A DNA stretch of 64,000 bases from positions 6,944,001-7,008,000 of the forward strand of contig NZ_CP016428.1 of the NCBI RefSeq assembly GCF_001693385.1, given 5' to 3'. The notes beneath the pieces were generated by a model that was not told where the DNA came from, did no database searches, and was given only the letters and a program-made list of their open reading frames with translations. Origin of the DNA: Bradyrhizobium icense (GTDB lineage: Bacteria; Pseudomonadota; Alphaproteobacteria; Rhizobiales; Xanthobacteraceae). A program made the position numbers and the translations under genes. Shown here in pieces: positions 53,599 through 63,830 of this stretch (positions within the stretch are counted from its first letter, which is position 1; each line of letters starts with the position of its first letter).

Positions 53599-53874
53599 AT
53601 GACAGAACCCCATCGCCCGAGGGTGAAATACGTCATCGGGCCTGACGGCAGTCCGTTAACAATTGCAGACCTGCCCGCGCCCGGAACCAAACGGTGGGTG
53701 ATCCGCCGCAAGGCCGAAGTTGTCGCCGCGGTCCGTGGCGGCCTGCTCTCCCTCGAGGAAGCCTGCAGCCGTTACACGCTGACCGTCGACGAATTCCTGT
53801 CCTGGCAGTTCTCCATCGATCAGCATGGCTTGGCCGGCCTCCGGACCACCCGGATCCAGCAATATCGGCAGTAA
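53599..53874 (+). CDS. sciP: CtrA inhibitor SciP (DUF1153)
   Basis: 91 residues from ATG 53599 (MTEPHRPRVKYVIGPDGSPL), the normal start of the family. A helix-turn-helix-like core follows (RRKAEVVAAVRGGLLSLEEACSRYTLTVDEFLSWQ). In Caulobacter SciP binds CtrA at target promoters and blocks transcription in G1, shaping flagellar and cell-cycle expression. Its place between flgD and fliF is significant. A strong terminator closes the gene. Confidence 0.92.
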   Translation: MTEPHRPRVKYVIGPDGSPLTIADLPAPGTKRWVIRRKAEVVAAVRGGLLSLEEACSRYTLTVDEFLSWQFSIDQHGLAGLRTTRIQQYRQ

Positions 53875-53899
53875 GCTCTCCCGAACCGAAAGATTTGAT

Positions 53900-53936
53900 G
53901 AAAACCGGCTTCGTTTTACGAAGCCGGTTTTCTTCA
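53900..53936 (+). terminator. Rho-independent terminator after sciP
   Basis: A perfect 14-base stem GAAAACCGGCTTCG / CGAAGCCGGTTTTC with loop TTTTA, followed by TTC. It separates sciP from the fliF operon. Confidence 0.9.
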
Positions 53937-53959
53937 TGCCGGAACTATTCGCGGCGGCT

Positions 53960-53973
53960 TTAACGCTTGTTAA
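53960..53973. promoter_or_regulatory. CtrA-like half-sites upstream of fliF
   Basis: TTAA-N6-TTAA in a GC-rich region, 71 bases before the fliF start. The CtrA consensus is TTAA-N7-TTAA, so spacing is off by one. Known CtrA control of fliF in Caulobacter makes it worth noting only as a candidate. Confidence 0.35.
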
Positions 53974-54044
53974 CCATATGGAAACCATCCCCTAGGCAAT
54001 AATTGCCCAGTCGGTCCCACGGGCCGAATCCCTGGGGGCGGTTG

Positions 54045-55673
54045 GTGCAAAGTCTCGTTGCTTTCCTGAAAGGCCTGGGCGCAGCGCGGCTGATGGCCAT
54101 GGTTGCGGTGACGACCGCGCTGATCGGCTTCTTCGCTTTCGTCATCATGCGCGTCACGACGCCGCAGATGACCACCCTGTTCACCGACCTTTCCTATGAA
54201 GACTCCTCCAGCATCATCAAGGATCTGGAACGCCAGGCGATCCCCTTCGAGCTGCGCAATGAAGGCGCGGTCATCATGGTGCCGAAGGACAAGGTCACGC
54301 GGCTGCGGATGAAGCTGGCCGAAAGCAACCTGCCCAAGGGCGGCGGCGTCGGCTACGAGATTTTCGACAAGTCCGACGCGCTGGGCACCACGAGCTTCGT
54401 CCAGAACATCAACCATCTGCGCGCATTGGAAGGCGAACTTGCCCGCACCATTCGCGCCATCGACCGCATCCAGGCCGCGCGCGTCCACCTGGTGCTGCCG
54501 GAGCGGCCGTTGTTCGCCCGCGAAGCGCCGGAGCCGTCGGCCTCGATCGTGGTGCGGGTGCGCGGCAGCCTCGAACCCCAGCAGATCCGCGCCATCCGCC
54601 ACGTCGTCGCCTCCGCCGTCAACGGACTGAAGCCGCAACGGGTATCGATCGTCGACGAAGCCGGCCGGTTGCTGGCCGACGGCGCCAGCAAGGACCCCGA
54701 GATCGCCGTCGGCGACGAACGCCGCACCGCCTTCGAGAAGCGCATGCGCAACGAAGTCGAGGCGATCGTCTCCTCGGTGGTCGGCCAGGGTCGCGCCCGC
54801 GTCCAGCTCACCGCCGACTTCGACTACAACAAGGTCACCCAGACTTCCGACAAGTTCGATCCCGAGGGCCGCGTGCTGCGCTCCAGCCAGACCCGCGAGG
54901 AATCTTCCCTCATTGCCGAGAACAACGGCCAGGTGACGGTCAACAACGAACTGCCCGGCAATCAGGCCAACACCACCGGGCCTGCGGCCCGCGACCAGAG
55001 CAAGAAGAGCGAGGAGACCAACAACTACGAGATTTCCCGCACCACCAAGACAGAGGTCACCGAGGCGGGACGGGTCAACCGGATCTCGGTCGCGGTGCTG
55101 GTCGACGGCGCCTACACCAAGAACGAAAAAGGCGAAATGGTCTATCAGGACCGCAGCAAGGAGCAGCTCGACCGCATCGCCACGCTGGTGCGCTCGGCGA
55201 TTGGCTTCGACCAGAAGCGGGGCGATCAGGTCGAGGTCGTCAATCTCCGTTTTGCCGAAGCGCCCTCCGTGCCCCCGGTCGTCGAGCCGACCGGCCTGCT
55301 CGGCTTGCTGCAGTTCACCAAGGATGACGTCATGTACGTCATCGAACTCGGTGTCATGATGCTGCTCGGCCTCGTGGTGCTGTTCCTGGTGATCCGCCCG
55401 CTGGTCAAGCGAATCCTGGCCGCCGAAGTCGTTCCCGCTTTGGCCGAACCGACGCCAGCCTTGATCGAGGGCAGCGGGCCAAACGGAGAACTCGGACCCA
55501 ATCAGGCCTTGATCGCCGGCACCAGCGGCGCCGCCCAGTTGATCGACGTCGCCCAGGTCCAGGGCCAGGTCCACGCCCAGGCCGTGCACCGGGTCGGCGA
55601 ACTGGCCGAACGTAATCCGAACGAGACCGCCTCCATTGTTCGCCAATGGCTGAGCGAACCCGCCGAGAGCTGA
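54045..55673 (+). CDS. fliF: Flagellar MS-ring protein
   Basis: 542 residues; start placed at GTG 54045 ([12 protein letters not shown]) with GGGGGCGGT ahead, as no better start is seen. A transmembrane helix lies at 18-40 ([20 protein letters not shown]) and a second near 430 ([20 protein letters not shown]). Between are YscJ-type domains: [52 protein letters not shown]. It forms the basal MS ring. First gene of fliF-fliG-fliH-fliN-flbD, the Caulobacter order. Confidence 0.95.
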   Translation: MQSLVAFLKGLGAARLMAMVAVTTALIGFFAFVIMRVTTPQMTTLFTDLSYEDSSSIIKDLERQAIPFELRNEGAVIMVPKDKVTRLRMKLAESNLPKGGGVGYEIFDKSDALGTTSFVQNINHLRALEGELARTIRAIDRIQAARVHLVLPERPLFAREAPEPSASIVVRVRGSLEPQQIRAIRHVVASAVNGLKPQRVSIVDEAGRLLADGASKDPEIAVGDERRTAFEKRMRNEVEAIVSSVVGQGRARVQLTADFDYNKVTQTSDKFDPEGRVLRSSQTREESSLIAENNGQVTVNNELPGNQANTTGPAARDQSKKSEETNNYEISRTTKTEVTEAGRVNRISVAVLVDGAYTKNEKGEMVYQDRSKEQLDRIATLVRSAIGFDQKRGDQVEVVNLRFAEAPSVPPVVEPTGLLGLLQFTKDDVMYVIELGVMMLLGLVVLFLVIRPLVKRILAAEVVPALAEPTPALIEGSGPNGELGPNQALIAGTSGAAQLIDVAQVQGQVHAQAVHRVGELAERNPNETASIVRQWLSEPAES

Positions 55674-55674
55674 C

Positions 55675-56760
55675 ATGGCCGCCGTACCGCAAACCTCGAA
55701 CGCCAACGACATCACCACCGTCATCTCGGCGCTGGCGAGCCGTCAGAGCAACCGGCCCAAGGGCAAGCCCCTCAGCGGCCCGAAGCGCGCCGCCATCCTG
55801 ATGCTGGCGCTGGGCGAGCAATATGGCGGCAAGGTGTGGTCGCTGCTCGACGACGACGAGGTGCGCGAACTGTCGATCCACATGTCGACGCTCGGCACCG
55901 TCGAGGCCGATGTCGTGGAAGACCTGCTGCTCGAATTCGTCTCGCGGATGTCGGCTTCGGGCGCGCTGATGGGCACCTTCGACGCCACCGAGCGGCTGTT
56001 GCAGCAATATCTGCCGTCGGAGCGCGTCAGCGGCATCATGGATGAAATTCGCGGCCCCGCCGGCCGCAACATGTGGGAGAAGCTGTCCAACGTGCAGGAA
56101 GAGGTGCTCGCCAACTACCTCAAGAACGAATACCCGCAGACCATTGCGGTGGTGCTGTCGAAATTGAAGCCGGAGCACGCCGCCCGCGTGCTGGCGATCC
56201 TGCCCGAGGACCTCGCGCTCGACGTCGTCGGCCGCATGCTGAAGATGGAAGCGGTGCAGAAGGAAGTCATCGAGCGCGTCGAGCAGACGCTGCGCACCGA
56301 ATTCATGTCCAACCTGTCGCAGACCCGCCGCCGCGACGCCCACGAGGTGATGGCGGAAATCTTCAACAATTTCGACCGCCAGACCGAGACCCGCTTCATC
56401 ACCTCGCTGGAAGAGGAAAACCGCGAATCCGCCGAGCGCATCAAGGCGCTGATGTTCACCTTCGACGACCTCATCAAGCTCGATTCCGCTTCTGCCCAGA
56501 CGCTGATGCGCAATGTCGACAAGGACAAGCTCGGCATCGCGCTGAAGAGCGCCAACGAGGAGGTGCGCGCCTTCTTCCTCGGCAACATGTCCTCGCGCGC
56601 CGGCAAGATGCTGCTGGACGACATGGCCGCGATGGGACCGGTGCGTCTGCGCGACGTCGACGAGGCACAGGCGCTGCTCGTCAACCTCGCCAAGGACATG
56701 GCTGCGAGGGGCGAAATCACCCTGACCAAGAACCGCGCCGACGACGAATTGGTGTACTGA
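55675..56760 (+). CDS. fliG: Flagellar motor switch protein
   Basis: 361 residues, one base after the fliF stop. FliG N and M domains ([45 protein letters not shown]) and the C-terminal charged domain ([24 protein letters not shown]) are present. It bears torque-generating residues and binds FliF. The stop overlaps the next start (TGATG). Confidence 0.96.
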   Translation: MAAVPQTSNANDITTVISALASRQSNRPKGKPLSGPKRAAILMLALGEQYGGKVWSLLDDDEVRELSIHMSTLGTVEADVVEDLLLEFVSRMSASGALMGTFDATERLLQQYLPSERVSGIMDEIRGPAGRNMWEKLSNVQEEVLANYLKNEYPQTIAVVLSKLKPEHAARVLAILPEDLALDVVGRMLKMEAVQKEVIERVEQTLRTEFMSNLSQTRRRDAHEVMAEIFNNFDRQTETRFITSLEEENRESAERIKALMFTFDDLIKLDSASAQTLMRNVDKDKLGIALKSANEEVRAFFLGNMSSRAGKMLLDDMAAMGPVRLRDVDEAQALLVNLAKDMAARGEITLTKNRADDELVY

Positions 56761-57386
56761 TGGCCGCGCCCGCAAAATTCCTGTTCGACACCGACTTCGC
56801 GGCGCCCGACAAGGCGCGCGAGCGTGCCGCGACGGCCGCCGAGATCGCGCAGAAGGTCGCGGAGGCCGAGGCACGTGCCTACCGCGCCGGCTACGAGGCG
56901 GCGCAGCGCGAGGCCAAGGTCGAGAGCGACCGCCGCTCGGCGGTGGCGCTGGAAGAGATCGGCATCGCCATCAAGGGCATCGCCACGCGCTTCTCCGGCA
57001 TCGAGGCCAGGATGGAAACCGAGGCTGTCGATGTCGCGGTGGCGGTGGCGCGCAAGCTGTGCACCGAGTTGATCGCCCGCGAGCCGCTCGGCGAAATCAC
57101 GGCGCTGGTCAGCGATTGCTTCTCGCATCTGGTCGCCACCCCGCATCTCGTCGTCCGCATCAGCGACCAGCTCTACGAAGCCGCCCGCGAGAGGATCGAA
57201 CGCCAGGCGGCCCAAAGCGGCTTCGAGGGCCGGCTGGTGATCCTGGCCGAGCCCGGCATCGTTACCGGCGACTGCCGGATCGAATGGGCCGACGGCGGCG
57301 TGGTGCTGGAGCGCGCGGCCATCGAAGCGAAGATCAGCGAACTCGTCGGGCGCTATCTGGCGTCCCGCGATCAGGCCGCAATGTGA
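56760..57386 (+). CDS. fliH: Flagellar export ATPase regulator FliH (FlbE type)
   Basis: 208 residues from ATG 56760. A charged, Ala-rich coiled-coil (ARERAATAAEIAQKVAEAE) precedes a compact C-terminal part, MRIEWADGG-like (GDCRIEWADGGVVLE). Length and position after fliG correspond to Caulobacter flbE. It holds FliI inactive until it meets the export gate. Confidence 0.85.
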   Translation: MAAPAKFLFDTDFAAPDKARERAATAAEIAQKVAEAEARAYRAGYEAAQREAKVESDRRSAVALEEIGIAIKGIATRFSGIEARMETEAVDVAVAVARKLCTELIAREPLGEITALVSDCFSHLVATPHLVVRISDQLYEAARERIERQAAQSGFEGRLVILAEPGIVTGDCRIEWADGGVVLERAAIEAKISELVGRYLASRDQAAM

Positions 57387-57405
57387 AGGCCATAAGGACT
57401 GAACC

Positions 57406-57756
57406 ATGAGTGACACCGACGCACAGGTACCGCTACCCGATCTCAACGCCGCGGACGCGCCGCCGGTCGACGACCTCGCCTACAACGAGGACGAACAGGC
57501 CTCGCGCATCGCAGCCGACCTCGAGGCCGTGTTCGACGTGCCCGTGCAGGTCTCGGCCGTGCTCGGCCGCTCCAAGATGGACGTCGGCGAGCTCTTGAAA
57601 CTCGGCCCCGGCACGGTACTCGAACTCGACCGCCGCGTCGGCGAAGCCATCGACATCTACGTCAACAACCGCCTGGTGGCGCGTGGCGAGGTCGTGCTGG
57701 TGGAAGACAAGCTCGGCGTGACCATGACGGAAATCATCAAGGCAGAGCGCAGCTAA
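57406..57756 (+). CDS. fliN: Flagellar motor switch protein FliN
   Basis: 116 residues. An acidic tail of 45 residues precedes a SpoA domain: VFDVPVQVSAVLGRSKMDVGELLKL, AIDIYVNNRLVARGEVVLVEDKLGV. It forms the C-ring with FliG and FliM (no fliM in this window). Confidence 0.95.
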   Translation: MSDTDAQVPLPDLNAADAPPVDDLAYNEDEQASRIAADLEAVFDVPVQVSAVLGRSKMDVGELLKLGPGTVLELDRRVGEAIDIYVNNRLVARGEVVLVEDKLGVTMTEIIKAERS

Positions 57757-57810
57757 CATTTTTGGCGATACGCGCCCTGAACGGCGCGAACAGACGGACA
57801 GGAGACAGAT

Positions 57811-59190
<1,380 letters not shown>

Positions 59191-59205
59191 CACAGATCCC
59201 TCCGC

Positions 59206-59291
59206 CGTCATTGCGAGGAACGCAAGCGACGAAGCAATCCAGCTATCCGTTATGCCGCATCATGGATTGCTTCGCTACGCTCGCGATGACG
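59206..59291. repeat. Palindromic repeat of the CGTCATTGCGAG / CGAAGCAATCCA class
   Basis: Long inverted repeat: CGTCATTGCGAG ... GCGACGAAGCAATCC at the left and TGGATTGCTTCGCTACG ... GCGATGACG at the right, with a 20-base non-paired centre. It lies just after flbD and overlaps the end of the small membrane protein gene. This class is very common in Bradyrhizobium/Rhodopseudomonas genomes. Confidence 0.8.
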
Positions 59292-59454
59292 TGGAAAGCG
59301 CGGAATAACTCGGCGCATCCGGATTGCGAAAAATGCGAATGGGATCGCCGGGCTGCAGGTCCCGCCCAGTAAACATCGCATAGGCATACAGCGCGAGATA
59401 GGCGATCGCGATCGTGCCGACGCCGTAAAACACCCAAGTCGCTAGCCGCTTCAT
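59275..59454 (-). CDS. Small single-pass membrane protein
   Basis: 59 residues, ATG at 59454. Residues 5-27 (ATWVFYGVGTIAIAYLALYAYA) form a transmembrane helix, then MFTGRDLQPGDPIRIFRNPDAPSY, which looks conserved. The last ten residues fall in the palindromic repeat and may have been reshaped by it. Function unknown. Confidence 0.6.
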   Translation of the reverse strand: MKRLATWVFYGVGTIAIAYLALYAYAMFTGRDLQPGDPIRIFRNPDAPSYSALSTSSRA

Positions 59455-59518
59455 CTTACAACTGCACCGCATTGAGCCACGGCATAGACTAACATACCGC
59501 GCAGTGCCGGCCCAGCCA

Positions 59519-60727
59519 CTACCCCGCCGCCACTTTCTGCGCCGGCGCGACATTGATTGCGAGCTTGCCGTAGCGATCCGAAAACGCCTCGGTGTCGATT
59601 TCCTCGAGCTGGATCGCGCCGCTCAGCACGCCCTGCTTCCATTCCTCGTGTTCGAGATCATGCTGGAACTCCGGCATCACTTCTTTGGCAAACAGTTCCA
59701 GCGACTCGCAGATGTGCTCATGCGTATTCTTGCCCGCCTGATTGAGGAGGATCACCTGGTCGATGTGGGAGGTGCGGAAACGTCTGAGCTTCTTGCGGAT
59801 GGTTTCCGGCGACCCGATCAGGCCGCCGCGCAGCGCCGCCTCCTGCGCTTCGGGATTCTCGCGCTTCCACTTGTTGTACTCGTCCCACATGTTGACGGTG
59901 CCGGGGTCGGGGCGCTGGCGGTTCTGCGAAGCGCCGTAATAGCGCAGCGCGAACTGGAAGAAGGTGGCGCCATCGGCGCGGGCACGAGCCTCCTCATCCG
60001 TCTCAGCGCACATGAAGAACGACACCAGCGCCATGTTGGGGTTGATCTCGTAGTCCGCGAGTTTCTTCAGCCGCTTGGTGATCGCATTGTAATAGGCATG
60101 CACCCAGGCATGCGCCGCTTCCGCGCTGACGAACTGGAAGCCGAGCGCGCCAAAGCCGTTCTGGCCGGCGCGCTCGATGGTCGGGAGCTGCGAGCACGCC
60201 ATCCACAGCGGCGGATGCGGCTTCTGCACCGGCTTCGGCACCACATTGCGCAGGGGGATGTCGAAATATTTGCCGTGATGCTCGGTGCCGACCTTGCTGA
60301 ACATCGGAAAGATCGCCTGAACCGCTTCCTCGAACACCTCGCGCTTCGTCTCCATGTCGCGGCCGAACGGCGTCAGTTCGGTGATCGACGCGCTTTCACC
60401 CATGCCGAATTCGCAGCGGCCATTGCTGAGCAAATCAAGCACCGCGACCCGTTCGGCAACGCGCGCAGGATGATTTGTCGTGAGCTGGAAGATGCCGTGG
60501 CCGAGACGAATGTTCCTGGTGCGCTGGCTCGCCGCGGCGAGGAAGGACTCCGGTGCGGGCGAGTGCGAATACTCTTCCAGGAAATGGTGTTCGACCACCC
60601 AGGCGTAGTCATAGCCGAGCCGGTCGGCGGTCTCGAGCTGCGTCAGCGCATTCTGATAGAGCCGCAGCTCGTCGCCCTCTTGCCAGGGGCGCGGCAGTTG
60701 CAGCTCGTAAAAGATGCCGAATTTCAT
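59519..60727 (-). CDS. LLM-class flavin-dependent oxidoreductase (luciferase-like)
   Basis: 402 residues from ATG 60727 (GGGAGGCGTC). Luciferase-type TIM barrel: MKFGIFYELQLPRPW start, VVEHHFLEEYSHSPAPE, GHGIFQLTTNHPARVAERVA and LIGSPETIRKKLRRF. FMN- or F420-type monooxygenase acting on an unknown aliphatic or aromatic substrate. It stands alone. Confidence 0.9.
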   Translation of the reverse strand: MKFGIFYELQLPRPWQEGDELRLYQNALTQLETADRLGYDYAWVVEHHFLEEYSHSPAPESFLAAASQRTRNIRLGHGIFQLTTNHPARVAERVAVLDLLSNGRCEFGMGESASITELTPFGRDMETKREVFEEAVQAIFPMFSKVGTEHHGKYFDIPLRNVVPKPVQKPHPPLWMACSQLPTIERAGQNGFGALGFQFVSAEAAHAWVHAYYNAITKRLKKLADYEINPNMALVSFFMCAETDEEARARADGATFFQFALRYYGASQNRQRPDPGTVNMWDEYNKWKRENPEAQEAALRGGLIGSPETIRKKLRRFRTSHIDQVILLNQAGKNTHEHICESLELFAKEVMPEFQHDLEHEEWKQGVLSGAIQLEEIDTEAFSDRYGKLAINVAPAQKVAAG

Positions 60728-60910
60728 GACGCCTCCCGAAACCCCTTGTTGTTTTCGGACAGTGTATCCTCCGCAAGTCGCAAGTCTAGCCTTGGTCGCG
60801 AAGGGCAATTCCGCGTCACGGAAGTTGTCTTGCATGGAACGCGCGAATGGTTAGCTTTACAGTCCGTTGAGTCGCGGCCTTCCGCCCGCTCTTCTCTCCA
60901 TCTGGACCCC

Positions 60911-62026
60911 ATGACTATTTTTACGCCGCATCAGGATTCCGCGCTGAAGGCCGTCGCCGACTGGCTGAAGGCCAAGCCGGGCCGCAACGGCACACCGCCG
61001 GTGTTCCGACTGTTCGGCTATGCCGGCACCGGCAAGACCACGCTGGCGCGGCACATCGCCGAGGGCGTCGATGGCGAGGTGAAATATGCCGCCTTCACCG
61101 GCAAGGCGGCGCTGGTGATGCGCAACAAGGGTTGCGACAACGCCTCCACCATCCACTCGCTGATCTATCGCGCCAGGGAATCCGGCGTCGAGCAGCCGAG
61201 CTTTGAATTGTGGGACGACGCGCCGGCTTCGAAGGCGAAGCTGATCGTGATCGACGAATGTTCGATGGTCGACGCCGAACTCGGCCGCGACCTGATGTCG
61301 TTCGATTGTCCACTGCTGGTGCTCGGCGATCCCGCGCAGTTGCCGCCGATCCAGGGCGGCGGCTTCTTCACCAATTGCGAGCCCGACGCGATGCTGACCG
61401 AGGTGCACCGACAGGCGCAGGACGACCCGATCGTGCGGATGTCGATGGATATCCGCGAGGGCCGCGAGCTCGAAATCGGCCGCCACGGCGAGAGTGAAGT
61501 GGTGCCGCGCAGCGAGCTCGATCCCGACCGCGTCATGAGCGCCGATCAGGTGCTGGTCGGCCGCAACAACACCCGCCGCGCCTACAACATGCGCGTGCGG
61601 CAGAAGCAGAACATCGAGGATCCCCTGCCGGTCGCGGGCGACAAGCTGGTCTGCCTGCGCAACAACCGCAAGAAGGGCCTGTTTAACGGCGGGCTGTGGC
61701 GTGTGAAGTCGCGCACCCAGCCGCGATCGAAATCGCAGATATTGAGCATGCGGCTGTCGCCCGACGAAGAGTTCGGCCACAAGGTGACCAAGGTCTCGGT
61801 GCGCCATGATTGCTTCCAGGGCGGGATCGAGGCAATCCCGTGGGAGCAGCGCAAGCCCTATGACGAGTTCGACTACGGCTACGTGCTCACCGTGCACAAG
61901 TCGCAGGGCTCGCAATGGGACGACGTGGTGCTGTTCGACGAGAGTTTTGCGTTCCAGGACAGCCGGGCAAGGTGGCTCTACACCGGCATCACGCGTGCGG
62001 CGAAACGGCTGAGCGTGGTAGTGTAG
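60911..62026 (+). CDS. RecD/UvrD-like ATP-dependent DNA helicase
   Basis: 371 residues from ATG 60911. Walker A GYAGTGKTT, DECSMVD Walker B, GDPAQLPP (motif III), TEVHRQ, and the C-terminal UvrD-type KSQGSQWDDVVLF with RARWLYTGITRA. A minimal SF1 helicase of the RecD2/PIF1 type, without nuclease or long N-terminus; a phage-like Dda helicase is a close model. DNA repair or replication-fork role inferred. Confidence 0.88.
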   Translation: MTIFTPHQDSALKAVADWLKAKPGRNGTPPVFRLFGYAGTGKTTLARHIAEGVDGEVKYAAFTGKAALVMRNKGCDNASTIHSLIYRARESGVEQPSFELWDDAPASKAKLIVIDECSMVDAELGRDLMSFDCPLLVLGDPAQLPPIQGGGFFTNCEPDAMLTEVHRQAQDDPIVRMSMDIREGRELEIGRHGESEVVPRSELDPDRVMSADQVLVGRNNTRRAYNMRVRQKQNIEDPLPVAGDKLVCLRNNRKKGLFNGGLWRVKSRTQPRSKSQILSMRLSPDEEFGHKVTKVSVRHDCFQGGIEAIPWEQRKPYDEFDYGYVLTVHKSQGSQWDDVVLFDESFAFQDSRARWLYTGITRAAKRLSVVV

Positions 62027-62078
62027 CCGCCGGCGTTCCCCGGATGGCATAAGCGCGTTCACGCGCGTCTTCGACGCG

Positions 62079-62327
62079 CTATGGTGATGCGCTGCTAAGC
62101 CGGGGTCCAACGAGCGAACGGCAATAAGTCCCGGCTCTGCGGAGCAGCGTTGCACGCTGCACCTCGATCCTCGGCTCCCTGACGACGCGCACGAGCACCG
62201 TGGCGAACGGGCTGTTGAGGGAATCGCCGTCAAGCGCGGTCTCGCCGTGCTTGGCGGCGTAGACCACCATGACGAACTCGTGCAGGGCGGCGAAGGCCCG
62301 CAACATCGGCGAAACGCTCCGGCGCAT
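62079..62327 (-). pseudogene. Fragment of a caspase-fold (peptidase C14) gene
   Basis: Residues FVMVVYAAKHGETALDGD and NSPFATVLV match the p10-side landmark of caspase-family proteins (AAxxGxxAxDG...NSPF), with REPRIEV as the following helix. Neither the catalytic His nor Cys region is present, and the C-terminus runs into unrelated sequence. The remaining 80 residues are a relic. Confidence 0.6.
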
Positions 62328-62566
62328 GGATTTTGGTCGCGGCGCGCCCCCGGTTCATTGTGGAAAGACAGGCCCGTTCCGGTCAGGCATCACCCGATCG
62401 TCGCCCCCTAAATGCCTGGGTAGATGGCCTTATTCACGAACTCGTGTGGCGCATGCCGTAACAATCGCGGGCAAGCGCCGTATCTTGGGCATCGGCGAGA
62501 ATTGAGCCGATTGCGAAACGCCGGTCCCGCTCTAGACTGCCCCAACCATTGCCGAAAGAGGAAACC

Positions 62567-63286
62567 ATGTCCCCTCGCCATTTCAGCCGCCTGTCGCTCG
62601 CCGCTGCCGCCCTCGGCGTGCTGGCCGTCGCAGCCTTCGCGGTCGGACCTTCGCGCGCTTCGGAGGAAGCCGTCGTCATTCCGGCCCCCGCCGCCGACGT
62701 TCAGGCGGCCGACGGCATCCAGACCGCCGTGATCGCCGGCGGCTGCTTCTGGGGCGTGCAGGGCGTGTACCAGCACACCGCCGGCGTGCTCAACGCGGTG
62801 TCCGGCTATTCCGGCGGCAGCAAGATGACCGCAAACTACACCATGATCGGCACCGGCACGACGGGCCACGCCGAGGCGGTTGAGATCAAGTACGATCCGA
62901 AGAAGATCAGCTACGGCAAGATCCTGCAGATCTTTTTCTCCGTCGTGCACGACCCGACGCAATTGAACCGCCAGGGTCCTGATGTCGGCACGCAGTATCG
63001 TTCGGCGATCTTTGCCGTGAACGACGAGCAGAAGAAGGTGGCGGAGGCCTATATCGCCCAGCTCAACGCCGCCAAGGTCTACAAGAAGCCGATCGTGACC
63101 AAGGTCGGCCCGCTGCAGGCGTTCTATCCGGCGGAAGACTATCACCAGGACTACCTGACGCTGCACCCGAACCAGCCCTATATTGTCTTCAATGACATCC
63201 CGAAGATCGAGAATCTGAAGAAGATCTTCGCGGAGAACTACATCGAGAAGCCGACGCTGGTGCGCAACGCGAAGGCTACAAATTAA
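62567..63286 (+). CDS. msrA: Exported peptide-methionine (S)-S-oxide reductase
   Basis: 239 residues from ATG 62567 (AGAGGAAACC). A signal peptide covers 1-32 (LSLAAAALGVLAVAAFAVGPSRA), then an MsrA domain: catalytic Cys in GGCFWG, AVSGYSGG, GHAEAVEI, DPTQLNRQGPDVGTQYRS. Reduces methionine-S-sulphoxide in envelope proteins. Followed by msrB after 9 bases. Confidence 0.95.
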   Translation: MSPRHFSRLSLAAAALGVLAVAAFAVGPSRASEEAVVIPAPAADVQAADGIQTAVIAGGCFWGVQGVYQHTAGVLNAVSGYSGGSKMTANYTMIGTGTTGHAEAVEIKYDPKKISYGKILQIFFSVVHDPTQLNRQGPDVGTQYRSAIFAVNDEQKKVAEAYIAQLNAAKVYKKPIVTKVGPLQAFYPAEDYHQDYLTLHPNQPYIVFNDIPKIENLKKIFAENYIEKPTLVRNAKATN

Positions 63287-63295
63287 GGAGGGCAA

Positions 63296-63706
63296 ATGTC
63301 CGACACCAAAGCATCCGGCAAGGTTGTCAAGAGCGAGGCCGAGTGGCGCCGCGAATTGACACCGATGCAGTATGCCGTGCTGCGCGAGAAGGCGACCGAG
63401 CGGCCATTCTCGGGCGAATATGAGCACGAGCACCGCAGGGGGACCTACACCTGCGCCGGCTGCGGCCAGACGCTGTTCGAATCCGATGCCAAGTTCGATT
63501 CCGGCTGCGGCTGGCCGAGCTTCACCGCGCCTGCCGTGGACGGCCATGTCGACGAGGAGCGCGATTTCAGCCACGGCATGATCCGCACCGAGGTGTTGTG
63601 CTCCAAATGCAACGGCCATCTCGGCCACGTCTTCAACGACGGCCCCGGCCCGACCGGCCTGCGCTACTGCATCAATTCGGCGGCCTTGAAGCTGCAGCCG
63701 AAATAG
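63296..63706 (+). CDS. msrB: Peptide-methionine (R)-S-oxide reductase
   Basis: 136 residues, ATG after GGAGGGCAA. Zinc cysteines in CAGCG and CSKCNGH, GCGWPSF, and the catalytic Cys in RYCINSAAL. No signal peptide is seen, unlike MsrA. Acts on the R-sulphoxide epimer. Confidence 0.96.
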   Translation: MSDTKASGKVVKSEAEWRRELTPMQYAVLREKATERPFSGEYEHEHRRGTYTCAGCGQTLFESDAKFDSGCGWPSFTAPAVDGHVDEERDFSHGMIRTEVLCSKCNGHLGHVFNDGPGPTGLRYCINSAALKLQPK

Positions 63707-63734
63707 TTGCAGTAACGCTCGAACTTGTTCCAAC

Positions 63735-63771
63735 CCCCGTGCGACCAAGTGCAGGTCGCGCGGGGTTTTTT
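63735..63771 (+). terminator. Rho-independent terminator after msrB
   Basis: Stem CCCCGTGCGACC / GGTCGCGCGGGG (one T-G wobble), seven-base loop, then TTTTTT. It ends the msrA-msrB operon 28 bases after the stop. Confidence 0.9.
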
Positions 63772-63830
63772 GTTTGGTGGGGACGTCCTTTCCGGCCTGC
63801 CCCGGGCGCGGAGTAAGGAAAATTTTCGAC

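Noticed and set aside
53970..55724. 584-residue minus-strand frame over fliF, and similar frames over fliG/fliH
   Set aside because: Antisense shadows in a high-GC operon, no ribosome sites, no domains.
59504..60910. Long upstream extension of the helicase frame
   Set aside because: It overlaps the LLM oxidoreductase on the other strand; helicase homology begins at ATG 60911.
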